Assembly: GCF_014192155.1 (NCBI RefSeq)
Contig: NZ_JACHXO010000006.1
Location: 186,001-250,000 of the forward strand
DNA length: 64,000 bases
Source: Roseateles terrae
GTDB lineage: Bacteria; Pseudomonadota; Gammaproteobacteria; Burkholderiales; Burkholderiaceae_C
Direction of reading: 5' to 3'
Shown here: piece after piece, positions 19,653-32,175 of the stretch
Layout: each line of letters begins with the position of its first letter
Position numbering within the stretch: position 1 is the first letter of the stretch
The notes under the pieces: generated by a model
The model's database searches: none
What the model was told of the DNA's origin: nothing
Seen by the model: only the letters and a program-made list of their open reading frames with translations
Translations under genes and position numbers: made by a program

Positions 19653-20483
19653 TCAGCGGTGGGTGGCCGAATAGTGCATGACCTGACCGAGCGACCGCGC
19701 CCCCGGCGCATAGGCCGACATGGCGGCGCCCACCACCATCAGGAACAGCGCCGTACCGATGAAGGGCCACACGGTGCGACGGAAGGCGCTGGTAATCCAG
19801 TGCTGGCGGTCCTGCTTGCGCAGGCGGCGCAGCAGCACATAGGACAGCGCACCATCGAGCAGCACCTCCGAAAACAGCACGGGGGCGATGTAGACGACAT
19901 ACAGCGACGCCACCGCAATGCCGACCGCCAGGGCGATCACCACCAGCGGGATGGTGAATTCATCGGCATCGGTCACTGCGTCGGCGGCGTCCTTGGCGAG
20001 ACCCAAAGAGGATCCGCCGTCGCCGCTGCTGACGGCGGGCGGGTCCAGCGGCGCGTCAAAGCGGGCGGATGCGCCGCCCCCGCCGAAGTCACCGCCCCCG
20101 CCGCTGCGCATCTGCGCCAGGCTGGGGGTGGCGTCCGGCAGCAGGTCGGTGAGGTCCGGGGCGTCGAGGTAGTCCTGGGCGTTGGTCCGCAGCCAGAGCC
20201 AGATCAGAAACAGGAAGAAGGCATAGGCGCAGGCCAGGGCGAGCGGATACCGCAGCGCCATCGACGAGACGCCCAGGTGCAGCAGCGTGAAGGAGGCCAG
20301 CAGCCCGAATCCGCCCGTCAGGGCGACCAGCAGCATCATCTGCAGCCGCGGGAAGGAGTCCCGCACCAGACGCTCCTTCAGGAGTTCAACGGCGTGGGCG
20401 CGGCGGGAGGCTGGTGTGGGTCGCAAGGTCGGACGCGGAAGGAGTCGTGGATCGGTGGTGAACGGGGGTCGATGGGCAGGCAT
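19653..20483 (-). CDS. Uncharacterised four-helix membrane protein
   Basis: A 276-residue protein starting MPAHRPPFTTDP. Hydrophobic segments lie at about 50-70 (MMLLVALTGGFGLLASF), 77-98 (ALACAYAFFLFLIWLWL), 187-215 (FTIPLVVIALAVGIAV...) and 247-266 (FIGTALFLMVVGAAMS). Between the second and third is a cytoplasmic or periplasmic linker rich in Gly and Asp (SGGGGDFGGGGASARFDAP). I do not recognise a characterised family. Burkholderiales carry similar hypothetical proteins near metX, so it may simply be a conserved neighbour. It diverges from the effector-like gene at 20628 with 144 bases between them. Confidence 0.65.
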   Translation of the reverse strand: MPAHRPPFTTDPRLLPRPTLRPTPASRRAHAVELLKERLVRDSFPRLQMMLLVALTGGFGLLASFTLLHLGVSSMALRYPLALACAYAFFLFLIWLWLRTNAQDYLDAPDLTDLLPDATPSLAQMRSGGGGDFGGGGASARFDAPLDPPAVSSGDGGSSLGLAKDAADAVTDADEFTIPLVVIALAVGIAVASLYVVYIAPVLFSEVLLDGALSYVLLRRLRKQDRQHWITSAFRRTVWPFIGTALFLMVVGAAMSAYAPGARSLGQVMHYSATHR

Positions 20484-20627
20484 CCCGCCAGGATCAGGCC
20501 TCCACCGATGACGCGAGACTCTAAGCGAAGCCGCGGCGGACGTGGGGGCTTTCGTCCAGGTGACTTTGGTGATGCTAAGGGCGGATGGGCTTCTGCGACC
20601 ATCGGAGAAACTGCTTGCCCCCCCGTC

Positions 20628-21263
20628 ATGGCCAACAACGACATCCATCCCAACGCACCCGCTGGCGGCGGCGGTGCGGGCGCCTTCAAGTCCGCCGGCC
20701 CGACCGGTCTGAACAGTGGTAACGACGCCTGGAACCGGCCCGGTCCCCTGGGGGTGGACGCCAAACCGGCCGAGGCGCTGAAGATCAGCGGCCTGATCGC
20801 CGCCGGCGGGCCCCTTTCCGCGGGCACCATCAGCGCGGTCAACAAGGCGGCGGACAAGACGCCGGACCGCTGGAAACGCTATGTGGCCTATGCCGATATC
20901 GTGAAGGTGGGCGGTTCGCTGGCCTGGCGGGCCAACAACCCTGGCAACCTGCGCGACGCCAGCACCAAGATCAGCAGCGTGACGGGAGCGATCGGCAAGT
21001 TCGCCGTGTTTGCCACCCTGGCAGACGGCCACGCCGCCCAGCGCGCCCTCTACCTGAACCGATATGGCGACATGGCGGTGAAGGACGCGATCAACAAGCT
21101 GACGCCGCCCAACGAAAACGACACCAAGAACTATCTGGCGGAATTGACCAGGGCCGGTGTGGACATCGACAAGGATGTCAAATCCCAGATCGACGTCCTG
21201 ATGAAGGCGGTCGAGGCCAATGAAGGCCTGATTCCCGGCATTGAAGTGAAGAGGGTTCCGTGA
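20628..21263 (+). CDS. Peptidoglycan-hydrolase-like protein with NNPGN motif, candidate toxin/effector
   Basis: A 211-residue protein without a signal peptide or membrane helix. The first 60 residues are Gly/Pro/Asn-rich and probably flexible. The C-terminal domain (about 95-205) contains LAWRANNPGNLRD, then GKFAVFATLADGHAAQRALY, AINKLTPPNENDTKNYL and AVEANEG. This RxNNPGN signature with a following FxVFxTxxxG is found in phage virion-associated and predicted muralytic proteins; the final Glu in ANEG is a possible catalytic residue. No phage genes are nearby. The next gene overlaps by four bases (GTGA) and encodes an exported protein, which is the layout of a cell-wall-attacking effector with periplasmic immunity protein. 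That function is inferred. Confidence 0.6.
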   Translation: MANNDIHPNAPAGGGGAGAFKSAGPTGLNSGNDAWNRPGPLGVDAKPAEALKISGLIAAGGPLSAGTISAVNKAADKTPDRWKRYVAYADIVKVGGSLAWRANNPGNLRDASTKISSVTGAIGKFAVFATLADGHAAQRALYLNRYGDMAVKDAINKLTPPNENDTKNYLAELTRAGVDIDKDVKSQIDVLMKAVEANEGLIPGIEVKRVP

Positions 21264-22000
21264 AGAAGTGGATGCGCTTGTCCTTGTTGACCGCCCTGCT
21301 GATGGGGTCGCTGGCGGCTCAGGCGGGTTCGGCCGCTCCGGCGGCATCGAACACCCAGGGCGCCCTGGCCGCCGCGGCGCCACAGGCCGCCCAGGAAGCG
21401 AGCCTGGGATGCCAGCGGCTGAGGATTGCGCTGGCCCCCGGCCTGACCGCCCAGGTGGTGGCGCGTGACTGGCAGAGCGGCGAGCCTCACACCGAACCTC
21501 CCGCATCCCTTCAACTGGTGGGATGCGACGGCCACGTGCTGTCTCAGTTGCCGCTGTCGGCCCCGCTGGCACAACTGGATCCCCGCCCGCTGCGTGGCGC
21601 GCCGCATCCGACCTTTCTGGTCTCGGCCGATTTCACGCAAGAAGCGGGCAGCTACAACGGCCCTGTGACCACGGCGGTGGAGGTGGTGTCCAACCGGCTG
21701 CAGGTGGCGATGGCCCACCCGGTCAAGGCGAACGCCGAGGCCGAGGGCAAGGACAAGGGCAAGGGCAAGCCATTGCCCATTCAGTTGGCCCAGACCCTGA
21801 AGGCGGCTTGGCAGCGTGTGGAGGGGCCCTCCGCGGACGCCCTGCTGGTGGTGCGCAGCCAACCCTCGGGCGGCGACTTCCGTACGACCTACTCACGCTA
21901 CGAGGTGGTGGGCAAGGCCTGGCGGGTGACCTCGCGATCGGAACCAGGCCTTTGGGAGTCCGAAGGCGACTTCCCGGCTGTGTCGTCATTCCCCAGGTGA
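21260..22000 (+). CDS. Exported protein of unknown function, candidate immunity partner
   Basis: A 246-residue protein with a clear signal peptide (MKKWMRLSLLTALLMGSLAAQAG, cleavage after AQA). An Ala-rich spacer follows, then a soluble periplasmic domain with two cysteines (LGCQRL, LVGCDG) that may pair, and a Lys/Gly-rich loop (EGKDKGKGK) near residue 158. No known family was recognised. The GTG start overlaps the stop codon of the NNPGN gene, so the two are translationally coupled and must be made together. A periplasmic product fits a protein that protects the producer's peptidoglycan from its partner, but nothing in its sequence proves that. Confidence 0.6.
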   Translation: MKKWMRLSLLTALLMGSLAAQAGSAAPAASNTQGALAAAAPQAAQEASLGCQRLRIALAPGLTAQVVARDWQSGEPHTEPPASLQLVGCDGHVLSQLPLSAPLAQLDPRPLRGAPHPTFLVSADFTQEAGSYNGPVTTAVEVVSNRLQVAMAHPVKANAEAEGKDKGKGKPLPIQLAQTLKAAWQRVEGPSADALLVVRSQPSGGDFRTTYSRYEVVGKAWRVTSRSEPGLWESEGDFPAVSSFPR

Positions 22001-22027
22001 GGGGTCTGCACTGAAAGGCTTGCCCAG

Positions 22028-22062
22028 AAAAAACCCGCGAGAACCTCAAGGTCGTCGCGGGT
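22028..22062 (-). terminator. Intrinsic terminator for sppA
   Basis: On the minus strand ACCCGCGA and TCGCGGGT form an 8-bp stem followed by T6. It lies 85 bases beyond the sppA stop. Confidence 0.8.
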
Positions 22063-22068
22063 ATCTAT

Positions 22069-22112
22069 GAGACGTCGCAGAGACGTCACTGAGACGTCGG
22101 CAGAACGTCGGT
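22069..22112. repeat. Four tandem 11-bp repeats
   Basis: GAGACGTC starts at 22069, 22080 and 22091, with a variant AGAACGTC at 22102, giving an exact 11-base period, close to one helical turn. Each copy holds the palindromic core GACGTC or its near match. The array lies between the sppA stop and its terminator, so it is transcribed in the sppA 3' end. Confidence 0.7.
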
Positions 22113-22147
22113 GATGGACAGGCCGACTCGGCGGTCAGCCCGCCTCA

Positions 22148-24025
22148 TCACGGCGCCAGGCACAGGCAATGCACGATCGACTTCACCGGCGCGCGGGTGC
22201 CCCCCGCCTTCGTGTCCGGCTGCGCCTGTTCCGCCAGCCAGGTGATGTCGGTCTGCGCTTCCTTCAGCGGTGCCGGCAATTGCGGCACACCGCCCAGCGC
22301 CCGCAGCATCTCGGCGCGCACGGTCGGTGCCGCCGTCTCGGTCACGCCGGAGATCAGGCGCTCCAGCGTGCTGCGCTCCGCTTCCACATACTTCACCGAC
22401 GGATCGTCGCCCAGGTTGGCCCGCTTGGCGGCACTGGCCACGGCATCCTTCATCAGGCCCATCTTGTCCACCAGACCGCGTTCCAGCGCCTGCGAACCGG
22501 TCCACACGCGACCCTGGCCCACGGCGTCGATCTGCGCGGCGCTCTTCTTGCGGGCTGTCGCAGCACGGCCGGTGAATTCGGCATAGGTGTGTTCGATGGA
22601 CGACTGCACCACCGCCGCCAACCGTGGATCCAGCGGACGACGCGGATCGTAAGCGCCAGCCAGCCAGGTCGTGGTGTAGCCGCCGGTGTGAATCGACAGC
22701 TTGTCCATCAGCTTTTCGCCGGTCGGCAGCATGCCCACCACGCCGATGGAGCCGGTGATGGTGGACGGGTCCGCAATCACTTCGTCCGACGACATCGAGA
22801 TCCAGTAGCCGCCTGAGGCCGCCACACCGCCCATGGACACCACCACCGGCTTGCCGACCGCGCGGGTCAGCTCCAGTTCCCGGCGCACCAGTTCCGAGGC
22901 AAACGCGCTGCCGCCCGGCGAGTTCACGCGCAGCACCACCGCCTTGATCTTGTCGTCCTGACGGGCCTGACGGATCAGGGCCGAGGTCGAGTCGCCGCCG
23001 ATACGACCCGGTGCCGCCTGGCCATCCACGATCTCACCTTCCGCCACGATGATGCCGATCTGGCCTTCCGGCTTGGGCAGCTTCGGCGACAGCTGGGCCG
23101 CATAAGCACCCATGGGAATGGCGCGCAGCTGCTTGTCGTCCTTGGCGCCGCGCTGCTCCAGCAACTGGTCCACCTGGTCACGGGTTTTGAGGCCGTCCAC
23201 CAGCTTTTCCTGCAGCACCAGCTTGGCGGTGTCACCATTCACCGCGGCCAGACGCTGCGGCAGTTCTTCGATGGCCTTGGCAATCGCGCCCTTTTCCAGC
23301 TTGCGCGCCTGTTCGACATCCATCTGATAACGGGCCCACAGCTCGTCATACAGATAACTTTCGGCCTCCATCGACGCCTGCGACGGCGCATTCGCGAAAT
23401 AGGGTTCGGCGAAGTTCTTGTAGGTGCCCACACGCATCACGTTGGCCGAAATGCCGACGCGGTCCAGCGCATCCTTGTAGTAGTTGCGATAACGCCCGTA
23501 GCCTTCGATCATGACCGTGCCCATCGGGTGCACATACACCTCGTTGGCCTGCGCGGCGAGGTAGTAGCTGCGCTGGTCATAGCTGTTGGCAAAGGCCACC
23601 ACCGGCTTCTTGCTTTCCTTGAAGCGGGTCAGCGCGGCCTGCAGTTCATGCAGCGTGGCGGGCGAGGCACTGCCCATGTGGTTCAGGTCCATGAAGACCT
23701 GAACGATCTTGTCGTCCTTGGCGGCGGCATCCAGCACGGCCAGCAGGTCGCGCAGACGGGTCTGGGCGCGGCTTTCGCCCTGGATCTGGGCCATGGCCTG
23801 GTCCCGGGCCGAACCGGAGAACTGCTCCACCACGTCGCCCTGGATGTCCAGCACCAGGGTGGTCTGCGATTGCAGGGTCTTGCCCTTGGAGAAGATCGCC
23901 CACAGCAAGGCGATCAGCAGAATCAGGAACAGCAGATTCAGCACCACCCGGCGCGTGCCGTCCAGCAGCCACCAGGCGCCCTTGAAGACGCGCCCGATCG
24001 GCGAGAACACAGCTTTCAGTCCCAT
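22148..24025 (-). CDS. sppA: Signal peptide peptidase SppA, long (67 kDa) form
   Basis: A 625-residue membrane-anchored serine protease that degrades leftover signal peptides. One N-terminal transmembrane helix (about 27-44, VVLNLLFLILLIALLWAIF) precedes two tandem SppA domains, as in the E. coli enzyme. The general-base lysine is likely in YYKDALDRVG of the first domain and the nucleophile serine in GGVAASGGYW of the second. DPSTITGSIGV and GRVWTG are further landmarks. The N-terminal sequence includes VFKGAWWLLDGTRRVVLN. It is a single gene with a terminator. Confidence 0.93.
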   Translation of the reverse strand: MGLKAVFSPIGRVFKGAWWLLDGTRRVVLNLLFLILLIALLWAIFSKGKTLQSQTTLVLDIQGDVVEQFSGSARDQAMAQIQGESRAQTRLRDLLAVLDAAAKDDKIVQVFMDLNHMGSASPATLHELQAALTRFKESKKPVVAFANSYDQRSYYLAAQANEVYVHPMGTVMIEGYGRYRNYYKDALDRVGISANVMRVGTYKNFAEPYFANAPSQASMEAESYLYDELWARYQMDVEQARKLEKGAIAKAIEELPQRLAAVNGDTAKLVLQEKLVDGLKTRDQVDQLLEQRGAKDDKQLRAIPMGAYAAQLSPKLPKPEGQIGIIVAEGEIVDGQAAPGRIGGDSTSALIRQARQDDKIKAVVLRVNSPGGSAFASELVRRELELTRAVGKPVVVSMGGVAASGGYWISMSSDEVIADPSTITGSIGVVGMLPTGEKLMDKLSIHTGGYTTTWLAGAYDPRRPLDPRLAAVVQSSIEHTYAEFTGRAATARKKSAAQIDAVGQGRVWTGSQALERGLVDKMGLMKDAVASAAKRANLGDDPSVKYVEAERSTLERLISGVTETAAPTVRAEMLRALGGVPQLPAPLKEAQTDITWLAEQAQPDTKAGGTRAPVKSIVHCLCLAP

Positions 24026-24151
24026 TCAATCCTCCCTCGAGATGACACGCCTTACGCAAGGCGCAACCGGCTGATTGTGGCCCCAGAATGCCTCAGGGGA
24101 ACAGTCCGTGCCACAGGTCATGGGCACGCGGTGGGGGAGGATGCAGACGCG

Positions 24152-24784
24152 TCAGGTCGACGACGGCGGGACCGTGTCCTGGAAGCTGCTGCGGGCCATC
24201 AGCTTCTCGAAGTGACGCGCCAGATTGGGATGGTTCGCACGCCAGTCGATGGCGGGAAAACGGAAGTCCAGATAGCCGAGGGCACAGCCCAGCGAGATGT
24301 CCGCCAGGGTGAAGTGGTTGCCGGAGCACCAGTTCTTCTCGCCCAGCCCGTGACCCATGGCCTGCAGCGAGGCATGCACCTTGGCCATTTGCCGCTGCAC
24401 CCAGGCGGGGCTGCGCTCCGCATCGGTGCGGCCGCTCCAGGTCTCTTCCAGCCGTGCGGCGACGCAGGCATCCAGCAGGCCATCGGCCAGCGCTTCCCAG
24501 GTGCGCACTTCGCAGCGCTCACGGCCGCGCTCAGGAATGAGCCGGCCCACCGGCGACAGGGTGTCGACATATTCGACGATCACCCGCGAATCGAACACGG
24601 CGCCGGTGATCGAGTCCTGGCCTTCCATGACCAGGCACGGCACCTTGCCTAATGGATTGACCTTGAGGATGCTGTCGCTGCCCCAGACGTCCTCCAGCTC
24701 CAACTGATAGTCGAGCTTCTTTTCCGCCATGACGATGCGGACTTTGCGGACATAGGGACTGGTGAGTGAACCGATGAGTTTCAT
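24152..24784 (-). CDS. Glutathione S-transferase family protein
   Basis: A 210-residue cytosolic GST. The N-terminal thioredoxin-like domain begins MKLIGSLTSPYVRKVRIVMAEK with the likely catalytic Ser in SPYVRK. VNPLGKVPCLVMEG supplies the conserved cis-Pro, and FDSRVIVEYVD the glutathione-binding Ser. The helical C-terminal domain includes the N-capping motif HFTLADISLGCALGYLDFR. It conjugates or reduces small electrophiles with glutathione; the substrate is unknown. The start ATG 24784 fits the fold exactly. It diverges from another GST gene, with 170 bases between. Confidence 0.9.
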   Translation of the reverse strand: MKLIGSLTSPYVRKVRIVMAEKKLDYQLELEDVWGSDSILKVNPLGKVPCLVMEGQDSITGAVFDSRVIVEYVDTLSPVGRLIPERGRERCEVRTWEALADGLLDACVAARLEETWSGRTDAERSPAWVQRQMAKVHASLQAMGHGLGEKNWCSGNHFTLADISLGCALGYLDFRFPAIDWRANHPNLARHFEKLMARSSFQDTVPPSST

Positions 24785-24954
24785 TCGTATCCGGACCAAC
24801 AACCTCGGGATGCTGGGTCTGATTCTAGCGATTCGCTTGTCTGGACTGAGGCCGCGAAACAACGACCCTCATGCACCCATTCAGGTGGCTTGTCGCCTTT
24901 ACCGGGGGGACGCACACTGCTGCGCCGCCGGACCGGGCTGCCTACACTCGGGCC

Positions 24955-25599
24955 ATGAACACCACCGACTCCAGCTACGTGCTCTACGGCACCCGGCGCT
25001 CTGGCTCGGCCATTGCGGAAATCGCCCTGGACTGGTGCCGCCAGCCCTACCGGGTCGTGCATGCGTCCTCCTGGGAAGACCAGTCGGCGCGGGATGAACT
25101 GAAAAAGCTCAACCCCCTGATGCAGATTCCGACGCTGCGCACACCTAGCGGCGCGGTGCTGACCGAGAGCGCGGCCATCCTGATGCATCTGGGCCTGCGT
25201 TGTCCGCAGGCCGGGCTGCTTGGCAGCAGCGACGATCAGCGGGATCAGATCCTGCGCGGTCTCGTGTTCATCGCCGCCAACTGCTACAGCCAGATCACCA
25301 TCATCGACTACCCCGAGCGGTTCACCACCAGTGAAGCCGAGGCCGAGCGTGAGGCGGTGAAGCAGGGGGCGACCCAGCGCTTGCACCTGCACTGGGCGAT
25401 GTTCGCGGATCAGTTCCCCGGCCGCCCCTGGCTGAGCGGCGAGGCGCCGGGCGCACTGGATGCGATGGCGGTGATCGTGTCCCGCTGGTCAGGCTCGCGG
25501 GCCTATCTGGAGCAGCACCGGCCGGAGTTCCTGGCGGTACTCAAGCGCATCGAGGCGCTGCCGGAAGTGGCCGCGGTGTTGGCGCGCCACTGGGGCTGA
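24955..25599 (+). CDS. Glutathione S-transferase family protein
   Basis: A 214-residue GST of a different subgroup from its divergent neighbour. The N-terminal domain reads YVLYGTRRSGSAIAEIAL, with the cis-Pro at LNPLMQIPTLRTPSG and the glutathione-contacting LTESAAILMHLG. The C-terminal domain is all-helical (SGEAPGALDAMAVIVSRW, IEALPEVAAVLARHWG). The first-domain catalytic residue may be Ser or Arg in TRRSGS. Detoxification or glutathione-dependent stress response is the family role; no specific substrate can be named. Confidence 0.88.
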   Translation: MNTTDSSYVLYGTRRSGSAIAEIALDWCRQPYRVVHASSWEDQSARDELKKLNPLMQIPTLRTPSGAVLTESAAILMHLGLRCPQAGLLGSSDDQRDQILRGLVFIAANCYSQITIIDYPERFTTSEAEAEREAVKQGATQRLHLHWAMFADQFPGRPWLSGEAPGALDAMAVIVSRWSGSRAYLEQHRPEFLAVLKRIEALPEVAAVLARHWG

Positions 25600-25668
25600 G
25601 CCTCCGGATCAGGCATCCGGGATCAGGCCGGGGCTGAGGCTGAGGCTGAGTCCCTGACCAGGGTCCAG

Positions 25669-25704
25669 CCCAGGCTCAAGCCCAGGTTCAAGCCCAGGTT
25701 CAAG
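25669..25704. repeat. Three tandem 12-bp repeats at a gene end
   Basis: CCCAGGCTCAAG, then CCCAGGTTCAAG twice. A shorter hexamer repeat (GCTGAG, three copies) lies at 25633-25650. The stop codon of the leftward GNAT gene (25700-25702) is formed by the first repeat unit it meets. Twelve-base units keep the reading frame. Confidence 0.75.
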
Positions 25705-26263
25705 CGCTCGCCCAGGGCGACGGCGCCCCGACTGCGGCCTGCATCTGCGGCAACAGCCGCACATGGGTGTAGCGCGCGGGACGGGTCATTGCCACGCCGT
25801 CCTTCGCAGACGCCGAAGCGGCATCGGCGGTCACTTCGGTGAAGCCGCAGCGGGACCAGAAAGCCGCCGACTGGCTGCTTTCGCAATTGACATGCAGACG
25901 GCTGAAGTGGCCCTGGGCACTCGCCAGCACCGCCCCCACCAGCCGCCGCGCCAGACCGTGCCCGCGCCAGCCGGGATGCACAAAGAAGCGCCGCATCCGC
26001 CCGGTCCCCGGACGGCCCGGTGCCGGCTCCACATTCATGCCGCCGACGGCAATGACGAAACCACGGGCATCCAGCCAGGCCCACAGCGACTCGCCGGGCT
26101 GGTCGTAGCGGTTGGCACCGCTGCGCCACTCATCCATCAAGCGGCTCAGCATGCGCCAGCCTTCCGCCTCGGCAGCGGCCAGCAAGGGTGCCCACGCGAG
26201 GGGCTCGATCTGATGCACACGTGTCAGGCGCGGTGCGACGCCATCGGAAGCCAGGGAGGCCAT
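25700..26263 (-). CDS. GNAT-family N-acetyltransferase
   Basis: A 187-residue protein. The acetyl-CoA-binding core is visible at MRRFFVHPGWRGHGLARRLVGAVL (motif A with the HPGWRGHGLA loop), followed by LHVNCESSQSAAFWSRCGFTEV. The likely start MASLASDGV at 26263 is preferred; the frame is open further upstream without resemblance. The acceptor substrate is unknown. The last codons run into a tandem repeat. It is convergent with the GST gene. Confidence 0.82.
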   Translation of the reverse strand: MASLASDGVAPRLTRVHQIEPLAWAPLLAAAEAEGWRMLSRLMDEWRSGANRYDQPGESLWAWLDARGFVIAVGGMNVEPAPGRPGTGRMRRFFVHPGWRGHGLARRLVGAVLASAQGHFSRLHVNCESSQSAAFWSRCGFTEVTADAASASAKDGVAMTRPARYTHVRLLPQMQAAVGAPSPWASA

Positions 26264-26310
26264 GAAACGGACGTGATAACCAGCGGTTGAAACAGGAAAG
26301 AGCGGATTAA

Positions 26311-30987
<4,677 letters not shown>

Positions 30988-31064
30988 GGTCGGCGCGATC
31001 GCGGGTGGCCCCCGCTGCCCGTGATCCCACGTGTGCAATGCCCGGCGCCGCGCCGGCAAAAAGA

Positions 31065-31090
31065 AAGCTGCCCTGGAGGCAGCTTTTTTC
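31065..31090 (+). terminator. Intrinsic terminator for purB
   Basis: AAGCTGCC / GGCAGCTT with a 5-base loop, followed by a T-run. It lies about 80 bases after the purB stop. The rest of the 315-base gap to 31302 holds only the next terminator and no gene. Confidence 0.9.
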
Positions 31091-31115
31091 ATTCTGCGGG
31101 TGGAGGATCCCCATG

Positions 31116-31149
31116 AAAAAAGGGCGGTGCCTCGGACAAGGCACCGCCC
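31116..31149 (-). terminator. Intrinsic terminator for the outer-membrane barrel gene
   Basis: On the minus strand a perfect 10-bp stem GGGCGGTGCC / GGCACCGCCC with an 8-base loop, followed by T6. It lies about 150 bases after the stop of the gene at 31303-31872. Confidence 0.9.
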
Positions 31150-31302
31150 AGCACCGTCCGGATTTGGGGGAGGGAGAGGAACGTCGCTCAGGAGCGATCC
31201 GGACGGGCTGATGCCGGGTCAAGGCATCAGAACACGGTTCTGGCTTCAACCGATCCGCAGGTCCCGCGAATCGGCTCAGGGTTCAGATCAGGTCAGGCCC
31301 GA

Positions 31303-31872
31303 TCAGAACTGGTAGGCCACGCCCACGCCCAGGCGGTCCACCTTCTTGTTGAAGCCATTGGCGTCCGGCATGTTGTTGTAGCGGGTGGCTTCCGCACGCA
31401 GCGACACGTTCTTGGTCAGCGCGTAGTCCACGCCCACACCCAGCTTCAGACCGGTCTTGTCTTCGTCGCCCAGGCCGGCCGAGTAGTCACGCTGCGCGTA
31501 AGCCACACCCACCTTGCCGTAGATGCCGAAGTTGTTGCCCAGCGGGGCGCGGGCAATGCCGTCCAGCGAGTAGACCTTGTTCTTGGCGCTCACGCCGCCG
31601 AAGTCCACCTTGCCGAGGTCGGTGTAGGCCGCTTCGACAGCGAAGTTTTCATTCAGCTTGTAGCCACCGAAGATGCTGTAGCTGTCGCTGGAACGCTTCT
31701 GGGCGTTGCCGTCGACACGCTGGCTCGCCTTGCCGACGTCTCCACCGATGTAATACGGGGTGTCAGCTGCCATCGCCAGGCCCGAACCCAGGGTCAGCGC
31801 CACGGCGGCAGCCGCCAGCAGGCCAGCCTTCTTGCCTTGGGACACGACGGTGTTGTTGTTCTTGCGGTTCAT
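31303..31872 (-). CDS. Small outer-membrane beta-barrel protein (OmpA-like/porin-opacity type)
   Basis: A 189-residue protein with a signal peptide (AGLLAAAAVALTLGSGLAMAAD). An eight-stranded barrel pattern follows: YYIGGDVGKASQ, SYSIFGGYKLNENFAVEAAYTDLG, FGIYGKVGVAYAQRDY, TGLKLGVGVDYALTKNVSLRAEATRY, and the terminal VGVAYQF with the aromatic last residue needed for barrel insertion. It lacks the OmpA C-terminal peptidoglycan-binding domain. Likely an outer-membrane surface or adhesin-like barrel of unknown ligand. The leader between 31873 and about 32040 is unusually long. Confidence 0.85.
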   Translation of the reverse strand: MNRKNNNTVVSQGKKAGLLAAAAVALTLGSGLAMAADTPYYIGGDVGKASQRVDGNAQKRSSDSYSIFGGYKLNENFAVEAAYTDLGKVDFGGVSAKNKVYSLDGIARAPLGNNFGIYGKVGVAYAQRDYSAGLGDEDKTGLKLGVGVDYALTKNVSLRAEATRYNNMPDANGFNKKVDRLGVGVAYQF

Positions 31873-32175
31873 GAGGACTCTCCTTCAGAGCTGAGCGCCT
31901 GACGCGTGATGCGTCGCAGCGCTTGGGTTTCCTGTCGGTGTGCGCCTCCGGGAGATCCGGTGGGGTTCGCGTTCGACATGGGCCTTATTCTGAGAATCCG
32001 GGTTCTCCCTGTCTGTGGCGCCTGTTGAGGCGGTTTGTGACGGTTGTTGACAGCGCACGGCAACGGGCTTTGCATAGCTTCACGCAAGCCCTGGCCCCGG
32101 CGATGGCCAGCGGCCCACCAGGCTCATCCAAGCAGGCGAAGGCGCTGGAAGCACGAAGGAAGCGGCTGCGGGACG
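31873..32175. other. Gene-free region between the barrel gene and the sensor kinase
   Basis: Three hundred bases upstream of the barrel gene and downstream of the kinase stop. It must hold the barrel gene's promoter and a 5' leader. The start codon has a good Shine-Dalgarno sequence (GAAGGAGAGTCC on the minus strand). I see no convincing -10/-35 pair and no hairpin with T-run for the kinase operon. Confidence 0.35.

Noticed and set aside
20628-22000. Prophage lysis cassette
   Set aside because: The NNPGN domain is phage-like, but there is no holin, Rz, integrase, capsid or tail gene in the window, and the neighbours are ordinary chromosomal genes.
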